Below are positions 35,430 to 49,800 of a stretch of DNA of 64,000 bases, piece by piece (position 1 is the stretch's first letter; each line of letters opens with the position of its first letter). The notes under the pieces are model-generated. The model had not been told where the DNA came from. It saw nothing but the letters and a program-made list of their open reading frames with translations, and searched no databases. Origin of the DNA: Bryopsis sp. KO-2023. Lineage: Eukaryota > Chlorophyta > Ulvophyceae > Bryopsidales > Bryopsidaceae. The stretch covers positions 5,580,001-5,644,000 of the forward strand of contig BSYQ01000001.1 in the NCBI GenBank assembly GCA_030272585.1, given 5' to 3'. The translations under genes and the position numbers were made by a program.

Positions 35430-36870
35430 AGTTACTGCACCAACCTTGACGATAGGAAACGTGGGGAGAAGGGGTTTCGCCTATCGGCACCCAACAGCAG
35501 GCTAAAATACGTCGCTGATGTTTGGATGAATAATGGGTACGAATCGAACGTAATATGCTGTGAGGGTGATAGGCGAAACTGGACGGGACGGACGTTCGTT
35601 CCAAGTGCGTCTTTGCGGTCGTATCACATGGGACACTGATGGGTCGTGAATCACGACCCATCACGACTCGTGATGGAATGGAGGGCGCTGAAACAAAACA
35701 AAACAAATGACAAAACGGAACACAAATCCCCCCAGTCTGGATTGCGGTGCCTTTGAGACAAAACCTCAAAGAAAGGAAGCAGTCCACAAAACGAAACAAA
35801 GATGTTTGTATTTCATCCACCTCTTTCTAGCTGGACACCACCCTTTCCTTCATGTTCTTCGTCAATCTGTGAAGCCACGGTAGTATGGTGTTCCGATGGC
35901 AGCCGCCACAACCTTCGAACAATTAGTCAATTATTACACCCGTGGAAGGTCCTGGGGTTGTACACCTGGAGCTCGTTTCAAGTCAGTCTTAGAGTTGCCC
36001 CATTGTTTCCTACAGGACAAGTAAATGGACACTTAAGAGATGTATGGACTGGATTTAGACATTGGAGATCTGTAGGTGGAAAATATTTCTGATCAGAAGT
36101 AGGAATTAGGATGTGTTAGAAATGTTCGCTGTTGTGTATTTCCCCGAGGTAAAATCATCCCATTGTCAGCAGCTGACACCAGGATACAAGTCCATATTTG
36201 CATCTGTCCTGCACACCTTGTTTAAAAGAAAACTATTTCTCGGTGAAAGATATAAGTTTCTACCAAGTGAACAGTGGGAAAACAACATTAATGCACAGAG
36301 GGAGATGTGTGCGGATTGAGAACTATGAGGCGGGATGAGATGCTATTGCAATTGTGTTGAATTTCAGCAAGGATATTTCTTTGTTATGACAAAATCACGA
36401 CATACATTGAGACCCAGGTCCAGAGACGGGAAGTGGAAAATCTCTCTTTTGTGGACTAATGCATTCGTAATATTGGTCCATAATGGCCATACAACAAAGG
36501 TTCATAGTTTTGCCACATTTTGTTCCGATTGGCTCTTTAGGTGGATGGTCTAGTGTTTGGGTGACAAAGATGATGCGCATCATTCTTGTGGGTGGCAAAA
36601 AGACACGCAGAAGACTTGGGCTCAGAAGCAAAAGGAGACATGAGGGAAAACTCTAGGTGAGGAGGCCAGAATCTGTATAATGATACTCATCAATCATGTT
36701 CGCTGCGCACATTATATTTGACAATTGGTTTGATGCATTGGAAATCGGGGCACCTTGACTGATCAAGGATGTCTTTGATGGGGCAGGGCGATGATCTTGA
36801 CAATGAAACAATTAAATCGTATTAAGACTTAATTTCCTCTCTTCCAAAACAACTAAACACCTATTTCAAA
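35430..36870. other. Intergenic: secreted-protein promoter and midasin 3' UTR
   Basis: About 1.4 kb with no supportable gene. It contains an inverted-repeat cluster at 35638-35675 and otherwise ordinary AT-rich sequence. The right end should be the midasin 3' UTR. Confidence 0.55.
35638..35675. promoter_or_regulatory. Overlapping inverted repeats upstream of the secreted-protein gene
   Basis: A perfect 12-bp inverted repeat (35638-35649 with 35651-35662, one-base spacer) overlaps a second 8-bp inverted repeat (35659-35666 with 35668-35675). Both share the core TCACGA / TCGTGA. They lie about 210 bp upstream of the secreted-protein start codon, so a dimeric factor site is possible. The repeats are read directly; the role is inference. 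Confidence 0.5.
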
Positions 36871-37800
36871 CTATTGTCCGGCACTGATCTGAAACCATTG
36901 CCTGAGCAAGTCGGCTAGAGTCCTAGGCAATGCAGCTATATCACGAAGCACAATGTAGAGGGGGAAAGGAAAATCATCCAGGTACTTCGAGAACTGGGGC
37001 TTTCCATCGACAAACGTCACACTGGAGAGGTCAAGGAGCGAATTGCTGGGATTGTCCAGGACAATGAAGGTCAGCAGCACCCCTTTCCGCTCACACAGAT
37101 CGTGTGCCAATCGCTTGAGGCTCTCTTTCTCATGGAATCGGCCATCAGCAATCACCAACACCAGTTGATGCAATGATTGAGAGCTCAGGGAAGATGCACC
37201 TGGATTGTGACAAAAAAAACCAACACACTTAGCTCACCCGACTGCACTTCCAGTCGTCGACCGGATCAACTTTCCCAGAACAATGGAAAGGTACCATAGT
37301 GTTGGAATTTTTCAGTGGTGCAATGAGACAAACACAGGAAATTAAACAGATCACGAAGAAAGATCCGTCAACACACCAGATGAATGGCTGTGCTGGGCAA
37401 TGTCCAGCATGTGAGTCAGACCGGTCATCAGCTCCACCATGGGTCGATCTTCAATGCTGTTGTCCTGGCTGAACTTCATCTTGGAAACCACTCCAGGGCC
37501 CGATGCATCTGTGAATGGAGTCCCAAGTGGATGCAGCACATTGACATCCCCTGCGCCTCCAAAGCTAGTGATGCCCAATTCTCCAACTTCCAGGCGGGCC
37601 ATTGCTCTGCACAACAATGTCAGGGACTCCAATGCAAACACTCCACATCCGTTCTCAGCCATAGACTTGGAATCATCGATTGCCAAGAGGACCTGATACC
37701 GGCGCTTGTCAGGCTTTGTCCGACGCATCCAAATTTTATCCTTTTGATACTGGCTGGCAACGTAAGCCAGTACTTTCTTCATATTTATCCGTTTACCTAC
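36871..37800 (-). other. MDN1 MIDAS domain
   Basis: The last two exons (about 37796-37390 and 37199-36871) encode the integrin-like metal-binding domain that grips UBL-domain partners. The metal motif DDSKS (DxSxS) is encoded at 37663-37677. SFGGAGDV and VLVIADGR follow, and the domain ends FPFPLYIVLRDIAALP ... LRQWFQISAGQ. The key metal ligands look intact. Confidence 0.93.
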
Positions 37801-40800
37801 AAAACAAAAACACCAAAATATTTTGACCGTTCCTTTTTAAAAGTCCATAGATGATGGAATTCGTGCAATTGGACAGCTGGTTCAGTAAAACTTGTTTGAA
37901 ACATACCTGTTCGGTAATCCCCTGCCAAGCGACTGGCTTGTGTCGGCTCCAGAATGAGTCGGAGATGCTCTGCCAATTCACCTGCAAGATTGGCAGTGAG
38001 GGATTGACACTGGTGCCAGAGCTTCCGCCCATCATCGAAGTCATGAGATGCACCACTCTGGACCCCACTGCCCCCCTTTTGCAATTGCTGATCGATCCTT
38101 CGGCGAATGACATCAGCTTGCTCACTGGAAAGTCCCCCGAAAAGTTCATCTTCCACCACTGCTGAAACCCCAGCATCGTTGAGGGATGCTCGCTGGAATT
38201 GCGCCATCACAAGATTTGCATTCTTGTCCAATTTGGCCTGCTCCGAATCCTCCATTGGTTCCTCCGTATTTTTATCATCACCGCCATCCTTGTCCTCCCC
38301 TGTATCTTCTCCTCCATCCTCAACAGGATCAGGATTGGCTCCTTTGGAGGCAGTCGTAGGAACCCTTCCAGACAAAGTTTCCTTCATTTTCTGCTCTTCA
38401 ATATCCATTCCCTCCGCCACCTCATCATCTGCCGGCACTGCAAAACATGAAAACAGAGTTAGACGGATACACACATTTACACTGGATGAATGAGGAAATG
38501 ATGCACTGAACAATGTGTATCATTATGTGTCCAGTTGCCTCGATATGCATCTTACCTGTGCCCTCTTCGTCCTCTTGATCGTCATCTCTTTTTGACTGAT
38601 CCCAGGCATCCATTCCTTCCATCTGTTCATCCGTAGCAGGGGCCAATGTTTGGGCTGCATTCTCGTCTTGCTCACCATCGGCCATGAATTGATATTCTCC
38701 CCCATCAGGAGTCTCGGCGTTTTCTGGAGCATTTCCATCCTCGCCAGGGTCCTCCTGCATGGGTGAGATTGTTCTTGGATTAGTCAAGTTTAAGAAAATT
38801 GGATTTAAAAATGGAAACACTTGAATCAAATAACGAACAGCTCAAGAAGAACCCACTGTGATGCCAAAACTAAACAACATGCACCCAGAGAATATGTTTC
38901 GAGCGAAATTACATTTTTTACATCCGTACCGGCTTCTGGTTTGCTTCCTCTGTAACACTGAGGTTCGCTTTCCATCTCTCCAGGACATCCCCGAGGCCTC
39001 GGAATGGGTTCGATCCAAGCTTTTGTCGATTCGAAGCATCATCCTTTCCTTCCAGATCTGCGGGAGCAGGCGCTCCATCCCTTCCATCTGAAGGGCCCAT
39101 CGTAGATGGCCCCGACTGTGGGATAGCTTCCATGCTCTGCAAGCCTTGGTCATCACCTCGTTTTTCTGGCTGATCTTGGGTTTTGCCATCCTCTGTGACA
39201 TCCAACACAAAACGATCTTCTTGACACCCCCAAAATAGGTAACCTCGAAGCTTCCTTTATTCATCCCGGCTCAACATTTCATACCTTCATTGTCGTCATC
39301 TCGATCCTTTCCTTCCTCTTCTCCTCCTCCCATGGGGTCTGCCTCGGTGTCCGCTCCAGTAGGGACTCCTTGTGGACCACCCTGCAATCCATCATTCTCA
39401 GTTTCATCCTCCTCGCCTTGGACTATGTTAGGATCCTCATCCTGAGCTTCCTCCTTGTCACTACCATCTTCTGAGGCGGCCTCGTGGTCGATCTCACGAT
39501 GCGCGTCCTGTGGCATTTCCTCATCGTCTTGGACTGGTTCCTCATCATTCCCCTGATTATCCTTCACCTCCTGAGCCTCTTCATCTTTGTTGTCGCCGCC
39601 ACCTTCTGGGGACTCTTCTTGCTTGGCAGGATTCCCATCATCATCCTCTTCTTGTTTGGAATCTTTTGTTTCGCCGTTTTCAGCCTCAGGAAACTCGCCA
39701 TCCTGGACAGGAGGTTCCTCTTGCTCCTGCCCTGATTCTTCACCATCGTCTGTCACAGACATCCCTCACTTGATCATGGTGTAAATGGCATAAGGCCAAT
39801 TGGAGAATATAAAATTTTTGAGAAGCTGAGTGAAGCAAGATGGTTTTTCTCATCGAAGATTCGGAACTCGTACGAAAACATACCTTTGCCACCATCATCG
39901 TCACCATCCATATTCAAATCTTCCGGCAATTCCATCTCTTCAGCTGGGACCTCTGGCTTTGTGAAGCCACCTTGCTGATCGGCATTTTCACCGTCTTCAT
40001 CCTCCCCATCTTCGTTTTCATCTTCGGGAAATTCACCCTCCATATCCATTCCCTGCGGTTTCTGTTGTTTCTTTTGCTCCTCAGCGTCCTCTTCCTCATT
40101 GTCATGATCCTATATGAACAAAGCGCTGTTGGGAAAAACACTCACATAGCAGTCATGGAATCGAGTCCTAAGACAGAGATACAAGAAATATATTCCCTGC
40201 TCCAGAATTCACCCTAAAACTCAATGATTTTTTTTTTTTTTTGACAACACAGCAATAAGTTCACACATATTCATACTTGGCCATCGACATAATCCAGCTT
40301 GCTCTTGTCCTCGACTGGAGCAGTCGCGTCATTGTCCACCTCATCACTGTCTTTCCCCTCAGGTTCCTTTTTGTCTTCTTCATCCCAGAGCCTCTCATCA
40401 ACAGTGTCTCCTTCATTTCCGACTTGACCCATCTCATCGTCCAGCCTGTCATCATCCCCTTCCTCATCAGAGCCTGACTGCTCTTGATTCTCATCGATAT
40501 CATGAAACTCCCCATCAAAATCTTGATCCATTTCCATACCCTTGGCATCATCTTCGCCCAGATCTTTCTTATCCTGCTGTCAAACAGACCACCACGCCAT
40601 CCCAATCATTACCACTTAAACACACACTTTAACAAAAAAACTGCACATAACAGAAAACAGAATGCACTAGCATGTCACACCTCGTCTTGCTCTTCTTGTT
40701 GTTTCTGGGTGCCTTCCACTTGTTCCTGATCTTCGATCTCATCACTGATATCTTTCTTGCCCTCCCCATCTCCGATTCCGGTACCATCCTCCTCCTGGAA

Positions 40801-43800
40801 GGACGCACCCCCACCTTCGCCCCCCTTGCCATCATCCTCCGATTCTTCCTGAGTGCAGAACCCATCTCTTACCAGGCCCAGAAACAAGCTTGTCGTTATA
40901 TATGCAAGTTTCGCGACCTTCTTGTGAAGCCACACCATCCTCAGGATCTCCCTGGCAAAAGCCGCCCGAACAATGCTGAGTGCAGGACTCACAGTCCGGA
41001 GCATTCTGGCCATCTTGTAGAGCACATCTAATTGATGCTCCCTTTCATTATGCACCCACGAACCGTCGCAGGAGCTGGATACAAGCTTGACCAAGCCACT
41101 GAGTCCGTCACACAGTTCCTGGATTCGGCAGGAATTCAGAGTCGTTTCGAAATCACGACTCCATTCCCCGATTGTCTTGATCGAGTCATCGGGCGATTCC
41201 ACACCCGTCTGCTTGTTGTCCTTTGCACCTTCCTGATTTTGAACCCAGAGAAGGATCAGCTCCACCGTTCTCTCAAGGTTTTTACAGAAGTCCCCTGTGG
41301 ACCCTTCCCTGTTGTCTTCCAACTTTTGCTGCGGCTCTGCAAAAGCATCTATTTTAGACTTGGAGAGCTTGGCTGCCTTCTGGAAGGCCTCTGAGAGGGG
41401 TAACCAACCAGGCAGGCAATCGAACAGAGTGGTCCCCGTCACATGGATTGACTGTAAATCAACTGAATCAGGCAGAGCATCGTTTTGCCTCAAGTACTCA
41501 TCGATAGCGTAGATTTTGCTGAAGGTTCCGAGAAGCTGCGAGACATGGGTGTAAGTGTAAACCACCACCCCAGAAAAGGTAGCCCCTGTGCTCTTGTGGC
41601 AATCTGAGATGACAGCTCTGCAGTGTTCCAAATGCTTGATGCCTTCGCTCAACACTTGGTAGAGCCCTGGGGATTTCTCCTTTTCTTTTGCCACTGAGAA
41701 CAAGTGCATCGTCTCATCGACAAACTTGGACAATCTGTAATGAATGCATTGAACACATACCTCAGACCACAATAAGCAAAACATCCCAACGAAGCAACAC
41801 TGCTCTACTATGTTTCATTAAACGAAATCAACCTCACAGAATCCTCACCTTGTGAGCATTTGTTGCTGGATTTGGAGCCAACCAGAAATTTCTTCCTGCG
41901 GTGGCAGAGGTGGGATCATCCTTTTGTCGATGTTCAACGAGTGCAGTTCTGGAAGAGCATCAGGTTCCCCGGGTAAATCCTCAAGCAGGTGAAAAGCAGC
42001 ATCGAGCTCCTGACTGCACCTGAGTGCCTGTTGCATCATCTTTCTCTGTTGATATACAAGGTACACGAGATGCTCGGAGTACTGTATCATGGCTTCGATC
42101 TCTGTGGCACCGAGATCCTTGTTCGGCTTCCTCCTGTCTTTCAACAGCCGCTGGAGTCGGGCAATGGATTGAAAGTAATAATCATGGGACTTTTCGCATT
42201 GTATGCGAGACTCGCTGACGTAAGACCCAGGCAACGAATCGCAGCCATCTGTGGATGACCAGAATGGGGCCATGTCCAGAACAGGATGCTTGAATCGATT
42301 CATGACATCTTGCTCATCTGCAGTGGGAGATATCCGTCAAATCAAGCAAAGGGTTCTCAGCACAGGTGGTCATTCCCATTGAACAGCAGTTTGTCTTTCT
42401 CTTTCAGCGTCCCCCTCCCTCTGTTTCGGTCAATTTCCCAATCTCAACCACACAGTGGATTCATTATCAAACTCAGTTGGGTTTACTGTCAGAATTCTAT
42501 TCGGTTGAAGAGAGTTCCTAATCATACCTTTGGGGATTGCAGATCGTCTCTTGGAGGCTCCGATTGCTGCCAAGCTTTTGAAAAAATCGGAGAGAGCTTT
42601 CTTTTTTCGCGACTTTGCAGCCTTCGTCACATCCTTCTTGAGTTCCAAAGCTCGAGAAGCAGCAGCACCAGCCAGCTCATCAATATCAGATCCCTCAGAG
42701 GACACCCCTACAAACACACCATTACATAGGTCCAGAGATTCTGATGATCCATCAAAATTCATGTCATTTCGATCCATGGGGTCGGGGGTTGGTTCCAAAA
42801 GGAAGCATAGATATGAAAATACGAAAACAAACAATGCGTGCTGTGTCGTATATGAATATATACCTGCAGGGATGACCCCAAGGATCTTTTGCATTCGAAC
42901 TGTGAGCCTGGGGATCTGGTTATATCGCATCTGCTTGTTGTCAAGATCAAGCGATTGCATAACCATGTCGTTCCCAGGTGCGTCCTCCACTGGAGGATTC
43001 AATTGCTGGCAAAACTCCCCCCATGCAACACGCAACTCTGACTCCCAAAGGGGTATCACTGTCTCCATGCCATCCACTGGCTCCTCTTCCTTTCCTACGT
43101 CTGGATGCTTTGCTTCTAAATCTCGGAAACCCATGGAGTCCTGGACGGCATTTAGAACCATGACAGCAGGCATCTTGAGAATCGACTCTGCACCCTGGCA
43201 AAGCTTGTGGAGCTTTCGCTGGGCCCTCTCTGCTCCGATCCTCATTGCATAGTATCCACGGTCCTCCCATTTGGCAAGCCGGACGAACCCCTCCAAGTCT
43301 TTCTCAATTGGGGCCAAGCCAGCCTGCAATTTCGCGTGCACTGCCCCCTCAAATTGGCGATAGTACACCACGAGATTCTCCAAGATGTTGGACGTCTCTC
43401 TGGCTGATGCATCAGACGATGACATCCGGAGCTGGTCCTGGAAGCTGCTCAGAAGCTGCAGTCGCTCTGTATACTCTCCCAAGGTGGCAGTCTGAACAAA
43501 CTGCTCCATGGCCGTTGCAAATCCTGCCCCCTCTCCATCGAGCCCACCCCTTTCAGCCTCACCCGACTTTCTGTGAGTCAACACCAGCTGATAGATGTGG
43601 AACCAGGATTTCCAAGCATCCCTGGCATGCTCCTGAACTTTATCTGCAAGAATAGTCCGCCAGCTTGCCAGCTCCAGTCGTCTCCATCGATTTGCCAAAC
43701 CAGTGACCATTTTTAGTTGTTCTTCAAGGGAGACATGCTTAGCAGCAGATTCCTCCCACACCTGGGGTAGATCCAAAGCGAAACCGACGTACGTTAATTC

Positions 43801-46800
43801 TCCCATTGACAAACTTAAATTCATGAATCAATGACAAGGAACACAGGGCCCATCCCCAGAATTACTGCTAATATTACCTGGGCACGTGCTACGAGAAGCT
43901 CGAGACCGACCAGCACCTTCTTGATGGGAACAGTCACTGGGAAGCTCAGGATCCTCTCGGAAATCTCTTTGAGCTGAGCAAGGACAGGGTGTTCCGGCCA
44001 TTGCTCCAGCAACTCTACCAGTTTTCTTTGAATTGCAAACATAGGTTCTCGGCAAAGCTTGACCTCTTTCATAGATGTTGTTTCAGAGCGGAGCGACACC
44101 ACAGCCTCTCCCTCACCCCCAGCTGTTGGGGACTCTGATAACCTGTTCCTTTCCATGCAAACTCTGACGAGATGACCTGCCACAAGACACACCAATGACC
44201 CCCCTCTCTCAGGACCTGATGATTTGGCACAGAGCTACAGCCAGATGACTAGAGCAGGACCATACCTGTTGCTGTCTGGTCATCCACATGTCGCCCAACC
44301 ACGCCACCCACTGAAGCCAACAAGGCAGCTCCCAGATCATATCGATCTTTGAACCCTGTCGTCGATGTCTCATTGGAATCCTCTCGGCCTCCCAGGGCAG
44401 CATACACCTTGCGGTGGATGGTAACAATTTCTTGAACCACCTCGCCCTCCAGCAGGGATTGTGCTCCAATTGTTGCAGCCTCCATGTCAGTCACTCCGTC
44501 AGGATCAGCCGGTACACCATCATCTGCTATCAAGGCCTCTCCAGGCATCTCATCTTTGTCCAAGTCGGCTATGTCGTCAAAGGCTTTGGAATGACTGGGG
44601 AACATTTCATTGTACTCCCTCTCGTCTCGAGCCTGAAAACATATACCCATAAATCATTAATTGAAATCAATCCAGCCCAGCATGAAACTAAACATACACA
44701 CTCATCAGACGGGAGCACCACTCCTGTTACCTCATCGGTTTCAAAAGTAGTGGATTTCTTTTTCGTCTTGAACATTTGAGCCTCTTCTTCAGCCATGCTC
44801 TCCAGGTGGGTCCTCAGCTCCTCCCAAAGTTGAAGGAACGTCTGGAAAATGGTCTCCAAGTCTTCGATGGCCGCCTTCTTGCATGTTCCTGCCCCTGGAG
44901 CCATTGCTTTTTGGGAAGCTGATATAAGGAGGGTCCTCAGCGCGAAAATTCTCACGTCATAGCTGATTGACTTGTGATCTCGATAAACCTGATATTTCAA
45001 AAAAAGACTTGAAAGAAGAAGTTGCAAAACCACGGCTTTCACTGAACCGATTTTATTAGCTGTTTCCTTCCCACAGGAATCAAGCAGACGACTTTGGATG
45101 TGATATTATTAGCATAAACAAAAGTCGACCAATAGAAGTGAAAGGTCCATTGAAAGACATAATTTCATGAATTAATCAAGAAGTGTCGAACAAACCTGCG
45201 ACTTCGACTCAGCCTTCAAGGCTGCTGTAGCAATGATATCACTGCAACGCTTCTGAAGGCTCGGCGAAGAGAGAAGTCCAACGAATTCCTCCGCCTGAGC
45301 TCCCTCAGGAAAAGCAAGAAGCCCAGAAACCAATCCTTGAATTTTAGGGCCATCCACCGATGCTAGATTCATCTGGACGACGCCAGCCATGGCAGCAAAG
45401 CCATGACAGACCTCAAGCAGTGCACACTGCACTGGTTGCAGAATGTCTTGGTAAAGCGGGAAGTCCCTGGAGAGCCTCTCACACAGACCTCGAGCACTGT
45501 CCTGCCACGTGTATGCCTGTTGTACTGCGTTCGCATCTCTGTTTTGCAAGCCGGCAACCAGGGGTTGGATTCGAGAGATGCTGCCTGGGACACGGGAGAA
45601 AATCGGCATGTAAGACAGCGTCAGGTGTTTGATTGTTTGAATGCTTCCTCTCGGAGCAGAGCTCCTTCATTGAACCAAGAATTTTTGGGATTAGGCATGG
45701 AAACCTAAGAGCCATGCAGAAGAGCGCATGTCTCTAAGGAAAAGGAAACCCACCTAGACTGTTCATGAATCGCTGGAGTTCCCGCTGGATTTGTGTGTAT
45801 TGCGGCGGTGTGGGACGAAGCACGCATTGGCTCTCTAAATCAGCAATACGAACCAGCTCACTGTCTTTCCTGCGCCCCAATGTCTCAATGTTCATTGTTT
45901 CATCCCAGCCACCGGGCAATTGCTGGAGCTGGTTACGAACTCGAAGGTCTGGGTCAATTTGCTGCTTGATGAGGCTCCTGATATGACTAATTTTGTGTGC
46001 AGTTTTTCCAGCTGGATCGAGCCCAGGAGACGGCAACACAAGATGCAACCGCAAAGACCCCAGAAGGACCCAAGCTCTCCCCAGCTTGAAGACCTGAAGA
46101 TAGCAAGGGTATGAGACGTGCGTGTTTGTCATGTCGCCGCGATGCAAATCAATCAAGAAATATGAAAGTCTGGTATGGCCACATATCATTACAAAAAAGA
46201 TCAGTAACTCCCATGCAGAACAAATCATGTACCCTGCAATACTTTTCGGGGGGCGGGGGGTGCAGAGGGATTAAACTCTGTGGAATTGCTGCCACTGAAT
46301 GTTCTTGATGGTACAGCTGGATACCTACATCAGATTCCCTTTCGCATTTCTTCTCGATGATCAGTCGGAAGCATGGAATGACCAGCGTATCCAGGCACTG
46401 GACAAAAAGAATATGTGTGGAGGTCTGCATGATCTCTTTGAAAGTAGCAAGAGCCGACTCCACATCACTCCAACATTCACTTTCGCTCGTTCCATTTGAT
46501 GCCCACTCGAGGAAGGCCGCCATCATCTGCTGGATGGATCCTTTTTTGCCATCGTCGATGGATGGCAAGTGCGCCAAAACAATCTGAGCAAACAGAATTG
46601 CAATGCTCTCCCACATTCTGGACATCATCTGATCCGTTTGCAATCTTCCTGAGGGGACGCAAAACCTGAAGAGCTGCCGGGCAGCCATTTTCAGCTGTTC
46701 CACCTTCATGGGAACATCTCTGATTGAAGGGGGGTGTCTGACCAGTGCCGGGGAGTACACGCTCAGTGTTGCCTGATAAACTCTTCCGGGCCCTGCTGTC

Positions 46801-49800
46801 AACTTCCAAACATCCATGGCCTCCGAGCCAATGTCGACACCAGAGCCAAGACTAAACCTCACATCTGCTGGCACTTCACCCAGTGCATTTTCCCAGAGGC
46901 TTCTTTGCCACCTGTACCACATTTCCTGGATCCAGCATTTCCACTGGCTTTCATACTGGCCTGCCTCCCCCAGCCACACCAACTGCTGCAAGGGAACCAA
47001 GCTGAGGACAGGCAACCCACACTCCTCGACAGCAGCACTTATCCAGGACCTTAAATGATCCAGCCAATCACCACTGCTGGGGCCACATTTCGCCGCATCG
47101 ACGACTTCCAACAGACATTTCGCTGTCAGGGAGGGGAAATTTCTGATTTCCTGTGACCCCTGGCATTGGGCCAAGCATAACAACTCTTCTTCGTACTTCC
47201 TGCAAACATCACTGGTCATTGCTGATGAATTGAAGCCAATTTGGTTGCCACTGGGGGAAGCAACCTGGAGATCTCCCTCCTTCTCGAGACCCTGAAAATA
47301 GGCACATTTTGCTGCGATCTCTTTTTTCACAAGCTCGGAAATCTCTCTCATTGCTTCCAGCTTGACACCAGACTCCTCGGCAACCGCTGACGCTGCCATA
47401 CTCACACCCTGCAACAAAGACCTGCAACAAATCACATTCTAACTGAGCACACCACCAGAGAAAACACATGGCACACCAGGAAAGGTTTCAAATACAACAT
47501 CAGCTTGATTTTTTATATTAACAAATTGCTCAGAGGTGGGTGCAGACTGGGCATCACCTTCGTAGCGATCGGTCACATGTCAAAGCAGCTGCAATGCACT
47601 CGCCACTGGCTCTGTCAGACCCGTCACCACATTCACCATCCACAATCATCGCATTCTCTGCTTCCTCTTCTTGGTTGTCAGGGACCACTCCAGCAGCTGC
47701 TAAGACTCTTGCTTTTCCGGATCTATCGACCGCAAAACCAGAAGGACCAAGGACGAGCTCCTCGCAGATCGAATACAGCTTCAAAAGGGCATCCGAATGA
47801 TCTTTGGAACGTGGCAGGTCTGGATGGCCTGAGAATTCCCAGAGCAACGGTTTTGCAGGACGTTCATGTGGCAGTTCCAGTGCTGTGTTTGTACCTTCGA
47901 CTGTCAGTCGGATCCTACGAAACCCCCCACAAATACAATCTTCATTTAATATCTCCTCATCTCTCAATGCTGCAGCCCATTTTATCACATTTTTCCAAAA
48001 CGATACAACGAGAACCTTGAAAATGCCTGACATCTGTTCCATGTGAATTTTTTTTTCCCCGAACCTGTTCAGTTGCATGTCTGACAAACTATCCATCTCT
48101 GACATCTTTTGTAAGGTTCTTCTTAGCTTCAACCAGACATAGCAAAGGCCCTCCAGCTCCACTGCATCGATACTCACGCCACCAGTGAGGCTCAGGCCTC
48201 CATGGCAGCACATCCACAAGGCACTTCTCCACTGTTGAAGCATACCCACCTTGAAAAACAGCAACACAGCTCCTTTAGATGTCGAAATGCACTAAAATGG
48301 GTGGATTCGTCCCAGCAGACTTCCCATTGAAAAGCACATGTCCCACCTGCTTGTTGAGATCAGAATGGCTGATATCCTCAACACCAGAAAACAATCTGTC
48401 CAATGCAACTTTTTCCAACTCGTTGACCACAGAAAAGATGGGGTAAATCCATTCCAGAATTTTGTGCCGAACCGCCTCCTTGGACCCTCTATGCTCAGGG
48501 CGAAGGAACATCTGGTATGAAAGCTGGTAGGGGCTGGGTTTCTGTGCAGTCTCTGCATAATTTTGGACAAGTCTTTCCAGAGCCGCTGAGAAAAGGTGTA
48601 TCAGGACTAGATGCAACTCCTGCCTCCACAAATCTTCATCTGCTCACAAAAAGTACAGATCATTTCAGATACGGGACAGAGGCTCCAAAAAACATCCTTG
48701 CACAAGGAAAATGTTAAACGTGATAATTCCATCCTTGTGCATTGGACATCTGGGAGCGCAGATTTCCTGTTTGCTAGAAACATCATTCCGCACAGTGGAG
48801 AAGCTACACTGGATGATTGCCTCGGTGTAATAAATTTGAACCATTCCGCTGAGATTTACCTTGTTGCTCTTTGTTGCGTTTCAATGCAGCCCCATAGAAA
48901 GCTCCAAGAGGAAGCAGACTTTCCATGTCCGAGCCCCTGTGAGCGAGGGCTCTCCCCACATTCAGCTTTTTGGACATCAGTGGCAACTTTGGAATGAGTT
49001 CCATAAGCACCAGGGATAGGACCTCGAGTGCCATCACCCCCTGGCAAGTTTTTTCCAGACCTAGGTTCTCTGCAGCTTCCTATTCATAGAGCCCATACAA
49101 CGCATGTCGATCTTTTTCTGCCATTAAAGATAGGAATCCGACTGTGTATTCTCCCAGAGACTAGTTTAGTGAGACAACACCACGAAGAAAAATCAAACTG
49201 TCCATTTATTAGAAGGACACAACACTTGTGTGGGGGTGAAGCATGTCAAACACTGACAATCGAATCTTCCACAGCAGCGTCCTTCGATACCCGGTTTGTA
49301 TGAATTGATCGAGTATCAAGGCATTTCTTCTTTTCTGAGTGCTTTTCATTATGACATCACAAAAATCCTACTTTGTGATGATTGAGTTCATGGCTGCACC
49401 AGCTCTGCACAGATGCCAGCTTGACGGCAGGAAATCGTTCGATGAGCAACCTCGCAGCAGAAAACATGTCAATGGTGCCCTGTTCCCTCAGCCATTCAGA
49501 TGCTGCACTCTGAAGGCCTGTCCAATCCTCCACGGCATGCTCGGAGCCAGGCGTGAAGCTCAATTCTTGAAGCAGCCTTGGAAGTTTATGCACAACTTGA
49601 GAAGCCCTTTTGGAAAGTACCCTCGCATCTATTTTATCCAACATGGACACCTGACATACCACACATGGAATGAGATAGACACCAAAAAGGTGGTAAGAAA
49701 AAACATGTCAGGAATTTGACAGTGCTTAGGATTCACACCCAGCAACTCCAAGTTTAGGAAAATTCTACCTCTGCAGCGCAGACTTGGGCTTCGATACATT

